From Terfezia claveryi (taxonomy: Eukaryota; Ascomycota; Pezizomycetes; Pezizales; Pezizaceae), in the NCBI GenBank assembly GCA_015179025.1, contig WHUX01000158.1, positions 62,001 to 126,000 of the forward strand: DNA of 64,000 bases, read 5' to 3'. A program made the position numbers and the translations under genes. The notes beneath the pieces are model-generated. The model was not told where the DNA came from, searched no databases, and was given only the letters and a program-made list of their open reading frames with translations. Below, piece after piece: positions 29,540-41,700 of the stretch; positions within the stretch are counted from its first letter, which is position 1, and every line of letters begins with the position of its first letter.

Positions 29540-30743
29540 TATAACTAGCTGCTTTGCAGAATTAATATACTTTTTTCTTGACAAGCACATATAAGTGGTC
29601 TGAACTTGAAGCCACTAGTACTGGTATAGTACTCCATAATGCCCGAGCTACATCAAGCCTAAGGAGTAGCCTAAACTCCTTATACGATACATTAGGATTA
29701 TACATACGATACAATATATAGCTGTTCACAAGTATTGTATCCAATAGCCAATAAAAAAGTGGTAGCCATAAATGACAACTTGCTAGCTTTGCATAGTAGT
29801 ATCTAACTCTCGAAAAGTTGCAAATAATGCAGTATTGTTAAAGAAACTGTCAAAATATATACTATATTGGTACTTGTAGTATGGTAATAGTTTTGCTAGT
29901 CGTAAGCATATTATAGATGTTGGTTTAAGATGCCAGATTGGAGAAGGCATTAGTGGAGGTATTAGTGGAGGCATTGGTAAAGGCATTGCTGGACCTAGCT
30001 AAAGCATTGGTGGGGGCAGCTGAAGTATGGGCAGGGGTGGTAGGCAGGAGTGGCAGAGGTATTGGCTGCGGAGGCAGTAGAGGTATTGGCTGCGGAGGCA
30101 GTAGAGGCATTGGTAAAGCAACCAGACTAGGTGAAGGTAAGGTGGAAGTATTGGTGGTGGAGGCAGCGGAGGTAGAGGAAGAGGCAGTAGGGGTAGCGGG
30201 GGTAGTGGGGGCATTGGCGGCGAAGGCAGCAGAGGCAGCAGAGATATTGGCGGCAGAGGCAGCAAAGGCAGTAGAAGCATTGGCAGCGGACGCAGTTCTA
30301 ATAGTGCCAGAAGGTCCATCAACTCTATAGTAGAATTCAAAGCCATATGTGTAGCTATGATCACATATGGCAAATATCTTATACCCTTTATTAATTGGCT
30401 TGTTTGGCATTTTTAATAAAAGCTTTGAGCGCCCTGTAAACCGTACTATCATCTCATCAATTGCACAACTGCTTAACGGCATATATGCTGATCTGAAGGA
30501 ATTCACTAGCATAGATACTACCAGTTCAAGCTTCTCATACCATGCTGGTGCTGCTGGCAATGCTGGCGCTAGTGCAACTGGCGATGCTGGTGCTGCTGGT
30601 GATGCTGGTGCTACTGGCGATGCTAGTGCTGCTGGCACTGCTGGCACTGCTGGTGCTGCTGCCAATGAAGCTGGTGCTGCTAGCAATGCTGGCAATGAAG
30701 CTGGTGCTGCTGGTGATACTGGTGCTGGTATACTTACTGGCAT
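29540..30743 (-). pseudogene. PiggyBac-type transposase, broken and expanded by minisatellites
   Basis: The minus-strand core (about 30540-30300) reads CAIDEMIVRFTGRSK, KMPNKPINKGYKIFAICDHS and YTYGFEFYYRVDG, the first catalytic region of PiggyBac (DDE_Tnp_1_7). After a low-complexity stretch (30310-29930) come LPYYKYQYSIYFDSFFNNT (second Asp, 29870-29815), WLPLFYWLLDTILVNSYILY and the Cys-rich C-terminus to about 29540. A deletion joins the LRELDT segment to WLPLFYWLLD, and stops follow DTTMQS and KKKVY. The N-terminus has been replaced by an Ala/Pro/Ser-rich repeat (30740-30545). PiggyBac cuts at TTAA and leaves no footprint; no TTAA-flanked ends could be assigned here. Confidence 0.85.
29930..30310 (-). 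repeat. In-frame minisatellite inside the PiggyBac domain
   Basis: Triplet-based units (GCCTCTGCTGCCTTTGCCGC-type on the minus strand) code for Ala/Ser/Thr/Pro and keep the frame open between the two catalytic parts. A second such array (30545-30740, GCTGGTGCTGCTGGCGATGC on plus) covers the N-terminus. A related array lies at 60460-60770. Confidence 0.75.
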
Positions 30744-30789
30744 CGATATATGAATATATCAATAAATTTGGTGAAATCTGGTCAATCCC

Positions 30790-31100
30790 ATTGCATCCAT
30801 AAATTTTTAGCGGTGTCCGTAAAAAATATATAATACGATATTGCTAGAAGTAATCTAGCTTCATGCTGTCCGCAATAAATCATAAGGCCTTACCAAATAA
30901 GGTATCGTACCCTGAATTTTTAGCAGTGTCGCTATTGCTAGAAGTAATCTAGCTTCATGCTGTCCACAATAAATCATAAGGCCTTACCAAATAAGGTATC
31001 GTACCCTGAATTTTTAGCAGTGTCCGCAAAAAATATATAATACACTATTGCTAGCAGTATCTAGCTTCATGCTGTCCGCAATTAATCATAATACTAAGCA
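30790..31100 (+). repeat. Three tandem copies of a 95-115 bp unit
   Basis: Each starts near TTTTTAGC(G/A)GTGTCCG(T/C)AAAAA and includes ATTGCTAGAAGTAATCTAGC, TTCATGCTGTCCGCAATAAA and AAGGCCTTACCAAATAAGGT. The last element is a small palindrome (ACCTTATTTGGTAAGGCCTT). 31100-31300 shows nothing recognisable. Confidence 0.75.
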
Positions 31101-32449
31101 TCGGCTATAGAAAAAGTATCAGCTTTTGGATCCCAACAACAATATCAATCATTTATGAATTAATGTCGCGCAAGTTGGTAACTGATAATTTAGATAATAA
31201 TAAATCTATAGTAAAAATCCCGACTATAATTACTTATGTGGTTATTGTATTATGAGGCCGCAAAGTTTAGGAACTGGGCTCCGAAAGCGCTATTTATTAT
31301 ATTATTATTAATTTAAAATTCTTTTTTTTATTCATATATATTTAAACTTTTTTTTAACTTTATAAATTAACAATATATTTATTTACTAATAATTTTTATA
31401 TATTTAATTAATACTTTATTTAATATTCACTTTTATATTTAATTAATACTCATAAATTTCTATTTTTAACTAATTTTTTTTATTTTTATTAATTTAAACT
31501 TATTTTATATTTATACTTATTATATTTATATTTTTACTTATTACATATTACTATTTATTTAAAATTCTTTTTTTTATTTATTTCTATATAAATTTTTTTT
31601 TTTAAATTTATATATTAATAATTTATTCATTTACTATTATTTTTATATATTTAATTAATATTTAATTTTATATTTACTTGTATATTTATTCTTATACTCA
31701 TATATATTATTATTTTTACCTAATTTTCTTTATTTCTATCAATTTAAACTTATTTTATATTTATATATATTATATTTATATTTTTTATATTTATAATAAA
31801 TTTTTTTTTTTATATTTATATATTAATAATTTATTCATTTACTATTATTTTTATATATTTAATTAATATTTAATTTTATATTTACTTGTATATTTATTCT
31901 TATACTCATATATATTATTATTTTTACCTAATTTTCTTTATTTCTATTAATTTAAACTTATTTTATATTTATATATATTATATTTATATTTTTATATTTA
32001 TATTTTTATTTATCTATATCTATTTAAACTTATTTAATATATTTATATCAAAATTTTTCATTTTTTAAATATCTATTTTATTATATTTATATTCTTTTTT
32101 ACTTAAATATTTTTCCTTTTAATTTTATATATTATTACTTATTTAATTTTTATTTTATTTGTTTTATTTGTTTTTTTTATTTTATTTTATTTATTAGTTT
32201 AATTTATTTGATTTTATTTATTTGTTTTATTTATTTTATTTATTTTGTATATTTTATTTTCTTAATTTATTTTATTTATTTCATTTTCTTGATTTGCTTT
32301 ATTTATTTTATTTATTTTATTTAGTTGATTTGTTTTCTTTGTTTTTTGGATTTTATTTGTTTTATTTGTTTTATTCGTTTTATTTGTTTTTTTTATTTTA
32401 TTTGTTTTGTTTATTTGATTTGTTTTATTAAAATATTTTTTTTCTATAG

Positions 32450-33440
32450 GTTGAATTTCAAACTATACTACTAATAGTAGGTACAGTTTCAACTATATAT
32501 ACTAATAAAGTAATAGCAATATTTAGTCTAGTATAGATATAGTAGCTATTTGCACTAGCTGCTATTTACACCAGTGGCTTTTTACACTAGCTTCTATTTG
32601 TACCAGCAACTATTTGTACTGGCTACTATTTGTACTGACTGCTATTGGTGCCAGCTGCTAATTGTACCAGCTACTATTTGCACTGGCTACCATATGTACT
32701 AGCTAATATTTGTGCTGGGTGCTATTTGTATTAGCTACTAGTTGTACTAGCTACTATTTATACTGGCTGCTATTGGTGCTAGCTGCTATTTGCACCAGCT
32801 ACTATTTGCGCTGACTGCTATATGTAGTGGCTATATTTGTGCTGGGTGCTATTTGTGTTGGTTGCTATTTGCACTGATTGCTATTTATACTGGCTGCTAT
32901 TTGTACTAGCTGCTATTTGTACTGGCTACTATTTGTACTAGCTACTATTTATACTGACTGCTATTTGTGCTAGCTGCTATTTATACCGGCTGCTAGTTGT
33001 ACCTACTACTATTTGCACTAGCTACTATTTATGCCATCTGGTATTTGCACTGGCTACTATTTACACTAGCTAGTATTTATACACACAGCTATTAGTATGA
33101 CTAGATATTTGTGTAGATAGCTATTTGTGCCAGCAGCATTATTGCATAGTCTAAATTTTAGTTGTAGTAACTAAATAGGTATAGCCATTGCTATGTAGAT
33201 TACTACTAAAGTTAAAAACCTCTACTGCTTTTCTAAATTAGGCTAAAAAAAGCACCACCCTTAGTAAATGATTGGTTAAGAACTCAAATAACACCATTAT
33301 TTAACTTTTTGTTAAACTAGTGAGATTCTATTAGCTGTTACTATAACCGGTTTAAATACCCACTTGTATGGGCTTAGAGAAGTTAAATAATGCCATTATT
33401 TGGTCAGGAATAACTGTTAGAGATAGGTTTACATTTACAT
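32450..33440 (+). repeat. Higher-order repeat copy 1
   Basis: It starts with AAACTATACTACTAATAGTA, continues with about 40 units of about 16 bp (CTATTTGTACTAGCTG), then a unique tail (GTCTAAATTTTAGTTGTAGT to GGTCAGGAATAACTGTTAG). Copies 2 (33935-34925) and 3 (35345-36610) have the same order. Confidence 0.85.
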
Positions 33441-33934
33441 GTATATTTCTATATAAATATTATTATTTATTTAAAATTCTTTTTTTTATTCATATCTATT
33501 TCAACTTATATTTTAACTATATATATTTATAATTTATTTATTTACTAATTTTCAAATATTTAATTAATACTTAATTTTATATTTACTTTATATTTATTCT
33601 TATACTTATATATATTTTTATTTTTATCTATTTAAACTTATTTTATATTTATATTTTTACTTATGCACATATAATATTATTTTTATTTATCCATATCTAT
33701 TTAAATTTATTTAATTTTTTATATCTTAATTTTTTCTATTTTATATTCATATTTTATTTTATTTATATTCTATTTTATTTTAAATCTTTTTTGTTTTAAT
33801 ATTATATATTCCTATATATTTAATTTTTGTTTTATTTATCTTATTTATTTTATTTGTTTTATTATATTTACTTGTTTTGTTTTTTTATTTTTTTTATTTT
33901 ATTTATTATATTTGTTTTTATTTATTTTTATATA

Positions 33935-34925
33935 TAGATGAAACTATACTAATACTAGTGAGTATAGTTTTAATACTAGCTGTTTGTATAGACAGTAATT
34001 TATACTAGTAAGTATTTATACTAGTAACTATTTATACTATTAGCTATTTATACTAGTAGCTATTAAAACTAGTACCTATTTATACTACTAGCTATTTATA
34101 TAGTCTACTATTTCTGTCAGCTACTATTTACACTAGCAACTATTTGAACCAGCTACTATTTATACCAGCTACTATTTGTACTAGCAATAATTTGTACCAG
34201 CTACTATTTACAAAGACTACTATTTGCACTAGCTTCTATTTTTACTGGCTACTATTTATACCTACTGCTATTTGTACTAGCTACTATTTGTACTGGCTAT
34301 TATTTATACACGCTAGTATTTGCACTGGCTAGTATTTACACTGGCTGCTATTTGTGCTAGCTACTATTTGTATCAACTACTATTTGTACTAGCTGCTATT
34401 TGTACTAGCTATTATTTGTACTAGCTTCTATTTATACTGGTGGCTATTTATACTAGCTACCATTTTCACTGACTGCTATTTACACTAGCTACTATTTATA
34501 CTAGCTGCTATTTATACCAGCTGCTATATGCACTAGCTGCTATTTGTACTAGCTACTATTTGTGCCAGCTGGTATTTATACTAGCTACTATTTGTACTGA
34601 CTGCTATTTACATAGGCAGCTATTTATGTAGGCAACATCATTATATAGTCTAAATTGTAGTTGTAGTAACTAAATAGATATAGCTATTGCTATATAGATT
34701 ACTGCTAAAGTTAAAAAACTGCCTTACTTTTCTAAAGTAGGCTAAAAAAAGCATCACTATTAGTAAATAATTGGCTAAAAACTTAAATAATGCTGTTATT
34801 TGACTTTTTATTAAAGTAGTAAAATTCTGATAGTTATTACTACAACCAGTTTAAATACTTACTTATATAGGCTTAGGAAAGTCAAATAATGCTGTTATTT
34901 GGTCAGGAATAACTGTTAGTAATAT
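33935..34925 (+). repeat. Higher-order repeat copy 2
   Basis: Same structure as copy 1: AAACTATACTAATACTAGTG start, CTATTTGTACTAGCTA array, and the tail with TAACTAAATAGATATAGCTA and TTGGTCAGGAATAACTGTTA. The 62-codon ORF within it is a repeat translation. Confidence 0.85.
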
Positions 34926-35344
34926 TAATATTAATATTTATCTTTATACTTATTCTAATTTATATTTTATATTCTTTTTAACTTTATTTATTTTTATTTC
35001 TATATATATTTCTATATTTCTATGTGCTTTTATTTTATTTTTAACTTTATTTATTTTATTTATATATTTATTTTTATATTTCTACATATTTTTATTTTAT
35101 TTTTAAATATATAAACTTTTTTTTGATATTACTATTTTTTTACATTTTAAACAAATTATTATATTTTATTTATTTGATATATTTTATTTATATTATTTAT
35201 TTGTTTTATTTTATTTATTTTATTTATTTTATTTCTTTTATTTGTTTTATTTCTTTTATTTTATTTATTTTATTTTTTTATTTTTTAATTTTATTTGTTT
35301 TATTTATTTTATATATTTAATTTTATTTGTTTTATATATTATAT

Positions 35345-36610
35345 ATGAGTAAAACTATACTCATACTAGTAGGTATAGTTTTAACTATATATAGTAATAA
35401 ACTACTATAAACTAATATTATATCTATATTTATTTAGTTTGCTAGTTATAAATAGCAATTTTTATATATTAATAGTTATTTATATTACTATTTAAACTAC
35501 TCTTTATATTATTATCTACACTTAATTATTTTATATATAGAGTACTCTTTCTAGTATTAAGTATTATAAGAAGAGTTTCTATATAAATAGCTATTTATAT
35601 TAGTATTTATATAACTGTTAGTACTAATAGCTCTTTATATTACTAGCTATTTACCTTACTAGCTATTTGTATAGGTAGGTATTTATCTCAGTAGGTATTT
35701 ATATAGTATATATTTATACTATTAGTTATTTATACTAGTAGCTATTAGTACTAGCAGCTATTTATACTACCAGCTATTTATATAGTATATTAATTGTACG
35801 AGCTACTATTTGTACTAGCTACTATTTCTACTAGTTAGTATTTATACTAGCAGCAATTTGTATTGGCTGTAATTTGCACTGGCTTCTATTTGTACTGCAT
35901 GGTATTTGTGCTAGTTGCTATTTGTATTGGCTACTATTTGTACTACCTACTATTTGCACTAGCTACTATTTGTACTAGCTACTATTTTTGCTAGCTACTA
36001 TTTATACAAGTAGCTATTTATATGACTAGCTATTTATATAGGCAGCTATTTGTATTAAGAGTATTATTGTATAGTCTAAATTTTAGTTATAGTAACTAAA
36101 TAAATATAGTTGTTGCTATGTAGATTACCACTAAAGTTAAAAACCTGTACTACTTTTCTTAAGCTTGCTTCAAAAAGTACTACTATTAGTAAATATTTGG
36201 TTAAGAACTCAAATAATACTATTATATGAGTTTTTATTAAACTAACGAAATTGTGATAGTTGTTATAGCTGAGATTATGCAAGCCGGGCTGGCATTTACC
36301 CAATAGTAGATGGCCTGAAGTTAACTCCGCTTTCCTATATATACACGCACATCTTGTATCGCTGGGTTACTGTACTCTATCAAATGAATCAGTCTATATT
36401 CTTCACTCTATGTTAGCCTAGTTAGGCTTGAGCCTAGTGATTGTACCCTCGTAGGCACCAAATATCAATATACTAACAGATATCACCAATATCACTAGCT
36501 GGCCCTAACAATAGTTGTTACTATAACTGGTTTAAATATCTATTTATATAGGCTTAGAGAAGTCAAATAATACTATTATTTAGTTGAGAATAACTATTAA
36601 TAACCCTAAC
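35345..36610 (+). repeat. Higher-order repeat copy 3, carrying an LTR insertion
   Basis: Same structure as copies 1 and 2, but the tail is split by the 250-bp solo LTR at 36261-36510. Without it the tail matches copy 1 (GTTACTATAACTGGTTTAAA, then TAGAGAAGTCAAATAAT). Confidence 0.85.
36261..36510 (+). mobile_element. 250-bp solo LTR (TGTTA...TAACA) with ATAGT duplication
   Basis: It starts TGTTATAGCTGAGATTATGC and ends GCTGGCCCTAACA, so the termini are TGTTA/TAACA inverted repeats. ATAGT flanks it at 36256-36260 and 36511-36515. It contains a TATATATACACGCAC box and a CT-rich segment. Short LTRs with TGTTA ends are usual for Ty1/Copia in ascomycetes. Its base composition differs sharply from the AT-rich surroundings, so it inserted after most of the decay there. 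Confidence 0.92.
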
Positions 36611-37679
36611 TCTATATAATATAATTATTTTTCAAACTATTTTTATATATTTTTCTCTATTCATACTTATTTCTTTTTAACTTTATTTACTTATATATAT
36701 TTTAATTTTATTTTTTTTATATATATATTTTAATTTATTTTTATTCTACCTTATTTACTTATTTAAATTTTATATACTGTAACTTTTACTCTCATATTTT
36801 TTTAATTATATTTACTCTTATTTATACTTATTTTAATACTTATTATTATATTTTTAACTTTATTTATTTTTACTTATATATATTTACTTGTATCTATTTA
36901 TATATATTATAATTTATTTTAAATTTACTTTTTATATTACTATTTATTTATATTTACTTTATTTATATATATTAAACTTTATCTTCTTATATATTTTACT
37001 TTTTATTTCTATTCATAATTAATTATTTAAATTTTATTTTATCTATTTTTATATATTTATATTAATTTTTATTTCTTTAAATATATTTTTTTTTCATTTC
37101 TATTTATTTTTATATTATATTTATATAAATTTTTATATTTTTTATAATTTTTATATATTTTATATATAATTTTTCTTTTATTTTATATTTTATTATTTTC
37201 TTTTATATTTAATTTTATTTAATTTTTATATTTTAATTCTTTTTATTTTTTTATTATACTCTTTATATTTGATAAGTTTTTCTATTTAATATTTTTTTTT
37301 TTTTATATTTTAATTTTTTTTTAATAATATTATTTAATTTATATTATTATATTTATTATTTATTTGATAAATTTCTTTTATTTAATTAATTATATTACTT
37401 ATTTGGGTAATTTTTCTATCTTTATTAATAATTCTATTTTCTAATTTTATAGTTATTTTTAATATTTATTTTTTATAATTTATTTTTTTATTTTTATATT
37501 ACTAATTTGGATAATCTTTTTATAAATCTAATTTCATAGTAGTTATAGTTAAAAAAAAAAATAATTTTAAAATATAAAATTTCAATATTTTATCATATAT
37601 TAATTAACTTTTTATCAATAACTCTTTTTTAGTAACAAGATAAATTTCTAATATATTATACTTTGATTAATATACTTTA

Positions 37680-40175
37680 TTAATCGCCCGCCTGGATATC
37701 AGCCTGGATATTCGCTCGCCTAATATGTCAGCCTGGATATTCGCTTGCCCATATGTCAAGCTGGATATTCGCTTGCACTATATGTCAGCCTGGATATTCG
37801 CTCGCCTAATATACCAGCGTGGATATTTGCTCACCCTAGACATCAGCCTGGATATTTGCTCGCCCTAGATATCAGCCTCGATATTTGCTCACCCCAGATA
37901 TCAGCCTGGATATTCGCTCGCCTAATATGTCAGCCTGGATATTCGCTCGCCCCAGATATTAGCCTGGATATTCGCTCGCTCTATATGCCAGCCTAGATAT
38001 TCGCTCGCCCTGGATATCAGCCTGGATATTTGCTCGCTCTAGATATCAGCCTGGATATTTGCTCGCCCTAGATATTAGCCTGGATATTTGCTCGCCCTAG
38101 ATATTAGCCAGGATATTTGCTCGCTCTATATGCCAGCCTGGATATTTGCTCGCTCTAGATATCAGCCTGGATATTTGCTCGCCCTAGATATTAGCCTGGA
38201 TATTTGCTCGCCCTAGATATTAGCCTGGATATTTGCTCGCTCTATATGCCAGCCTGGATATTCGCTCGCCCTGGATATCAGCCTGGATATTTGCTCGCCC
38301 TAGATATTAGCCTGGATATTTGCTCGCTCTATATGCCAGCCTGGATATTTGCTCGCTCTATATGCCAGCCTGGATATTAGCTCGTCCTGGACATCAGTCT
38401 GGATAATCGCCCACCCTGGATATTAGCCTGGATATCCGCTCGCTCTATATATTAACCTAGATATTCGCTCACTCTATATATCAGCCTAGATATTTGCTCG
38501 CCCTAGATATCAGCCTGGATATTTGCTCGCTCTATATGCCAGCCTGGATATTAGCTCGTCCTGGACATCAGCCTGAACAATCACCCGCTCTGGATATCAG
38601 CCTGGATATTTGCTAGCTCTATGTGCCAGCCTGGATATTTGCTCGCCCTGGATATCAGCCTGGACAATCGCCCGCTCTGGATATCAGCCTGGATATTCGC
38701 TAGCTCTATGTGCCAGCCTGGATATTTGCTCGCCCTGGATATCAGCCTGGACAATCGCCCGCTCTGGATATCAGCCTAGATATTCGCTAGCTCGATGTGC
38801 CAGCCTGGATATTTGCTCGCTCTGGATATCAGCCTGGATATTTGCTCGACCCAGATATCAGCCTGGATATTCGCTCGCCGTGGAAATCAGCCTGGATATT
38901 CGCTAGCTCTATATGTCAGCCTAGATATTTGCTCGCCCTGAATATCAGCCTGGATATTCGCTTGCCCTGAATATCAGCCTGGATATTCGCTTGCCCTATA
39001 TGTCAGCCTGGATATTAGCTCGCCCTGGGTATCAGCCTGCATAACCCCCTCCGGTTACCCTGAATATTCCGCCTATATCAGCCTAGATATTTGCTCGCTC
39101 TAGATATCAGCCTGGATATTTGCTCGACCTAGATATCAGCCTAGATATTTGCTCGCTCTATATGCCAGCCTGGATATTCGCTCGCCCTGAATATCAGCCT
39201 GGATATTCGCTTGCCCTATATGTCAGCCTGGATATTAGCTCGCCCTGGGTATCAGCCTGCATAACCCCCTCCGGTTACCTTGAATATTCCGCCTATATCA
39301 GCCTAGATATTTGCTCGCTCTAGATATCAGCCTGGATATTTGCTCGACCTAGATACCAGCCTGGACATTCGCTCGCTCTATATGTTAGCCTGGATATTCG
39401 CTTGCTCTATATGTTAGCCTGGATATTCGCTCGTCCTATATGTCAGCCTGGATATTTGCTCGCTCAATAGGCTAGCCTCGATATTCGCTCGCTCTATATG
39501 CCAGTCTGGATATTCGCTCGCTCTATATGTTAGCCTGGATATTTGCTCGTCCTATATGTCAGCCTGGATATTTGCTCGCTCAATATGCCAGCCTCGATAT
39601 TCGCTCGCTCTATATGCCAGTCTGGATATTCGCTCGCTCTATATTCCAGCCTGGATATTCGCTCGTCCTATATGTCAGCCTGGATATTTGCTCGCTCAAT
39701 ATACCAGCCTCGATATTCGCTCGCTCTATATGCCAGTCTGGATATTCGCTCGCTCTATATGTTAGCCTGGATATTCGCTTGCCCTATATATCAGTCTGGA
39801 TATTCGCTTGCCCCATATGTCAGCCTGGATATTTGCTTGCCCTATATGTCAGTTTGGATATTTGCTCGCTCTAAGGTATCAGTCTGGATAACTGCCTCCG
39901 GTGAGCCTGGATATTCCCCCTATATCTCGCTGGATATTCGCTCGCCCTGGATATCAGCCTGGATATTCGCTCGCGCTGGATATCAGCCTGGATATTCGCT
40001 TGCCCTATATGTCAGCCGGGATATTCGCTTGCCCTATATGTCAGCCTGAATATTCGCTCGCCCTAGATATCAGCCAGGATATTCGCTCGCCCTATATATC
40101 AGCTGGGATATTCGCTCGCCTCATACATCAGCCTGGATATTCGCTTACCCTATATATCAGTCTGGATATTCGATT
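37680..40175 (+). repeat. 29-bp satellite array 1 (GATATCAGCCTGGATATTCG CTCGCCCTA)
   Basis: About 85 head-to-tail units of GATATCAGCCTGGATATT(C/T)G plus CTCGCCCTA, with TATATGCCAGCC and TATATGTCAGCC variants. The unit stays at 29 bp over long stretches (for example starts at 38042, 38071 and 38100). A few units are replaced by CATAACCCCCTCCGGTTACC spacers, which are duplicated at 39030 and 39260. Because 29 is not a multiple of 3, frames read an 87-nt, 29-residue period; these ORFs are not genes. Confidence 0.95.
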
Positions 40176-40628
40176 GCCATTACAATGCGGGTGGATGTGG
40201 CTAATTAGCATAAAGAATGGGGTGTGCCAAGCGCGTAGATGTGGGTAATAAGGCAGAATAAGGGAGAATAAGAGTATGTGCGGAGCGCTAGTATGGGCAC
40301 AATTGGGGTGATGTGCGGGTGATTGGGGTGAACAATGGGGTGATAGGGATGAACAATGGTTTGGGCAAAGCGGTGATTGCGCTGAACAATGGGGTGATTT
40401 GCGGGTAATTGGGGTGAACAATGGGGTAACAGGAATTTACAACTGCGCTTGGACGCGGGTGATTGGTGTAACACAAGGAGGATTGGTGTGGGCCGAATAC
40501 GCAAATCACCCCAAGTCAATTTGTATGCGAGGACGCAGGGGTGGGAGGGTGATGCGCTATGAAACAGCAAATCGCCCTAACGTAAAGTTTGTATGGGGTG
40601 ACGCGAGGCCTCGGGCTGAGAATGAATA
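40176..40628 (+). repeat. Array-associated tail sequence, copy 1
   Basis: Starts at ATTACAATGCGGGTGGATGT, includes a sub-array of GGGTGATTGGGGTGAACAAT, and ends near GGCCTCGGGCTGAGAAT. Nearly the same sequence follows the other 29-bp arrays at 56862-57305 and 59917-60386, in the same orientation, and a partial relative lies at 52850-53060. Confidence 0.9.
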
Positions 40629-41060
40629 GATACTTCATATCGATTATGCATATGCCTGCGCACATGTTTTAATATGCATATGCACCGGCACGTGTTTTAA
40701 TATACATATGCACGCGTATGCGTATCGATTCTGCATGTGCCCATGCACGTGTTTTATTATGCATATACTTGTGCTGCATATCGATTAAGCATATGCGTGT
40801 GCAAGGGTTTTAATATCCACATCCCCGCTCCTACATATCGATTATGTTTATGCCCGCGTATGCATGGATTATTCATATTCGAGCATTTATATATGTCAAA
40901 TATATATATGCATGCATACATATTATATGGGTATATGCACGCGCTCATGTATTGTATGAGTATATGCATGCACTCATATGTTGTGTAAATATTTGAATGG
41001 TTATATTAGTATGTTTATGTATTTGCATGTGTGGGTATATTCACATGCATGGGTATATAC
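40629..41060 (+). repeat. ATGCATATG-rich degenerate repeat
   Basis: Units of ATGCATATGC(A/C)CG(C/G)GC(A)CGTGTTTTAATAT recur about every 55 bp, then TATATGCATGCA(C/T)(A/G)CATAT variants. Alternating purine-pyrimidine runs could form cruciform or Z-like DNA. 41060-41240 is unique sequence without a gene. Confidence 0.7.
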
Positions 41061-41289
41061 CCGGTTCATTGACTCATATTATATATAAAATATTTTACTG
41101 TATATACAGTATTGAAATCGCTAGTTATTAACCAAATGCGGTAATAACTTAAATATTGAATTACTGGTTATTAACATTTTTTTTTTTGTTTTAAATACCC
41201 AGTTCCTAACAAACTTGTGAGAATTGAAATCACAAACATATACTACTACCCAGGCTAATAGATCACTCGCACAACGATTCGGTATAGGT

Positions 41290-41700
41290 GGGTGCCCTAG
41301 ACAAGTGTGTGGCTGCTACATAACCCTTTTGAAAATACTCATATACCACTTCCCGGGCAATTATATTACCCGTATAACGATTTCGTATGAGTGTGCTCTG
41401 CCCGAGTATGACACTGCTGCATAACCCTTGTGAAAATATGCGTATACTACTCTCCGAGCCATTATATTAGCCTTGCAATGATTTCGTACGGGTGTGCCCC
41501 CCCGGGTGTCACACTGCTGTATAACCCTTGTGAAAATATACATATACCACTTCCTAGGCCATTATATTACCCATGCAATGATTTCGTATGGGTGTGCCCC
41601 GCCCGGGTGTGACACTGCTGCATAACCCTTGTGAAAATACGCATATACCACTCTCCGGGCCATTATATTAGCCTTGCAACGATTTCATACAGGTATGCTA
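41290..41700 (+). repeat. 100-bp tandem repeat, four copies
   Basis: Copies start ACACTGCTGCATAACCCTTG at 41411, 41511 and 41612, with a diverged first copy before them. Each includes CCATTATATTAGCCTTGCAA and GATTTCGTATGGGTGTGCCC. Confidence 0.9.

Larger units (their letters stand above)
31300..37640. repeat. Very AT-rich block with three higher-order repeats
   Basis: TTTATTTTATTTATTT-type low complexity alternates with three direct copies of a long unit. Two 211-bp tandem copies lie at about 31606-32030. No gene is supported; hydrophobic ORFs (Phe/Tyr/Leu/Ile-rich) are translations of TTTAT repeats. Such blocks are typical of RIP-affected heterochromatin in ascomycetes; the cause here is inferred. 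Confidence 0.85.

Noticed and set aside
30542..30802. Plus-strand Leu/Ala/Val ORFs over the PiggyBac N-terminus
   Set aside because: Shadows of the triplet minisatellite on the opposite strand of the transposase.
31670..37500. Hydrophobic membrane-protein ORFs (Phe/Tyr/Leu/Ile)
   Set aside because: They translate TTTATTTTA low complexity and have no conserved composition beyond it.
37680..40175. CRISPR-like array
   Set aside because: Units are directly joined 29-bp repeats without unique spacers, and the genome is eukaryotic.
39527..40248. ORFs of 115-168 codons with WIFARPICQPGYSLA-type repeats
   Set aside because: The 29-bp satellite reads open in three frames because 29 is not a multiple of 3. 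No start context, no non-repeat sequence.
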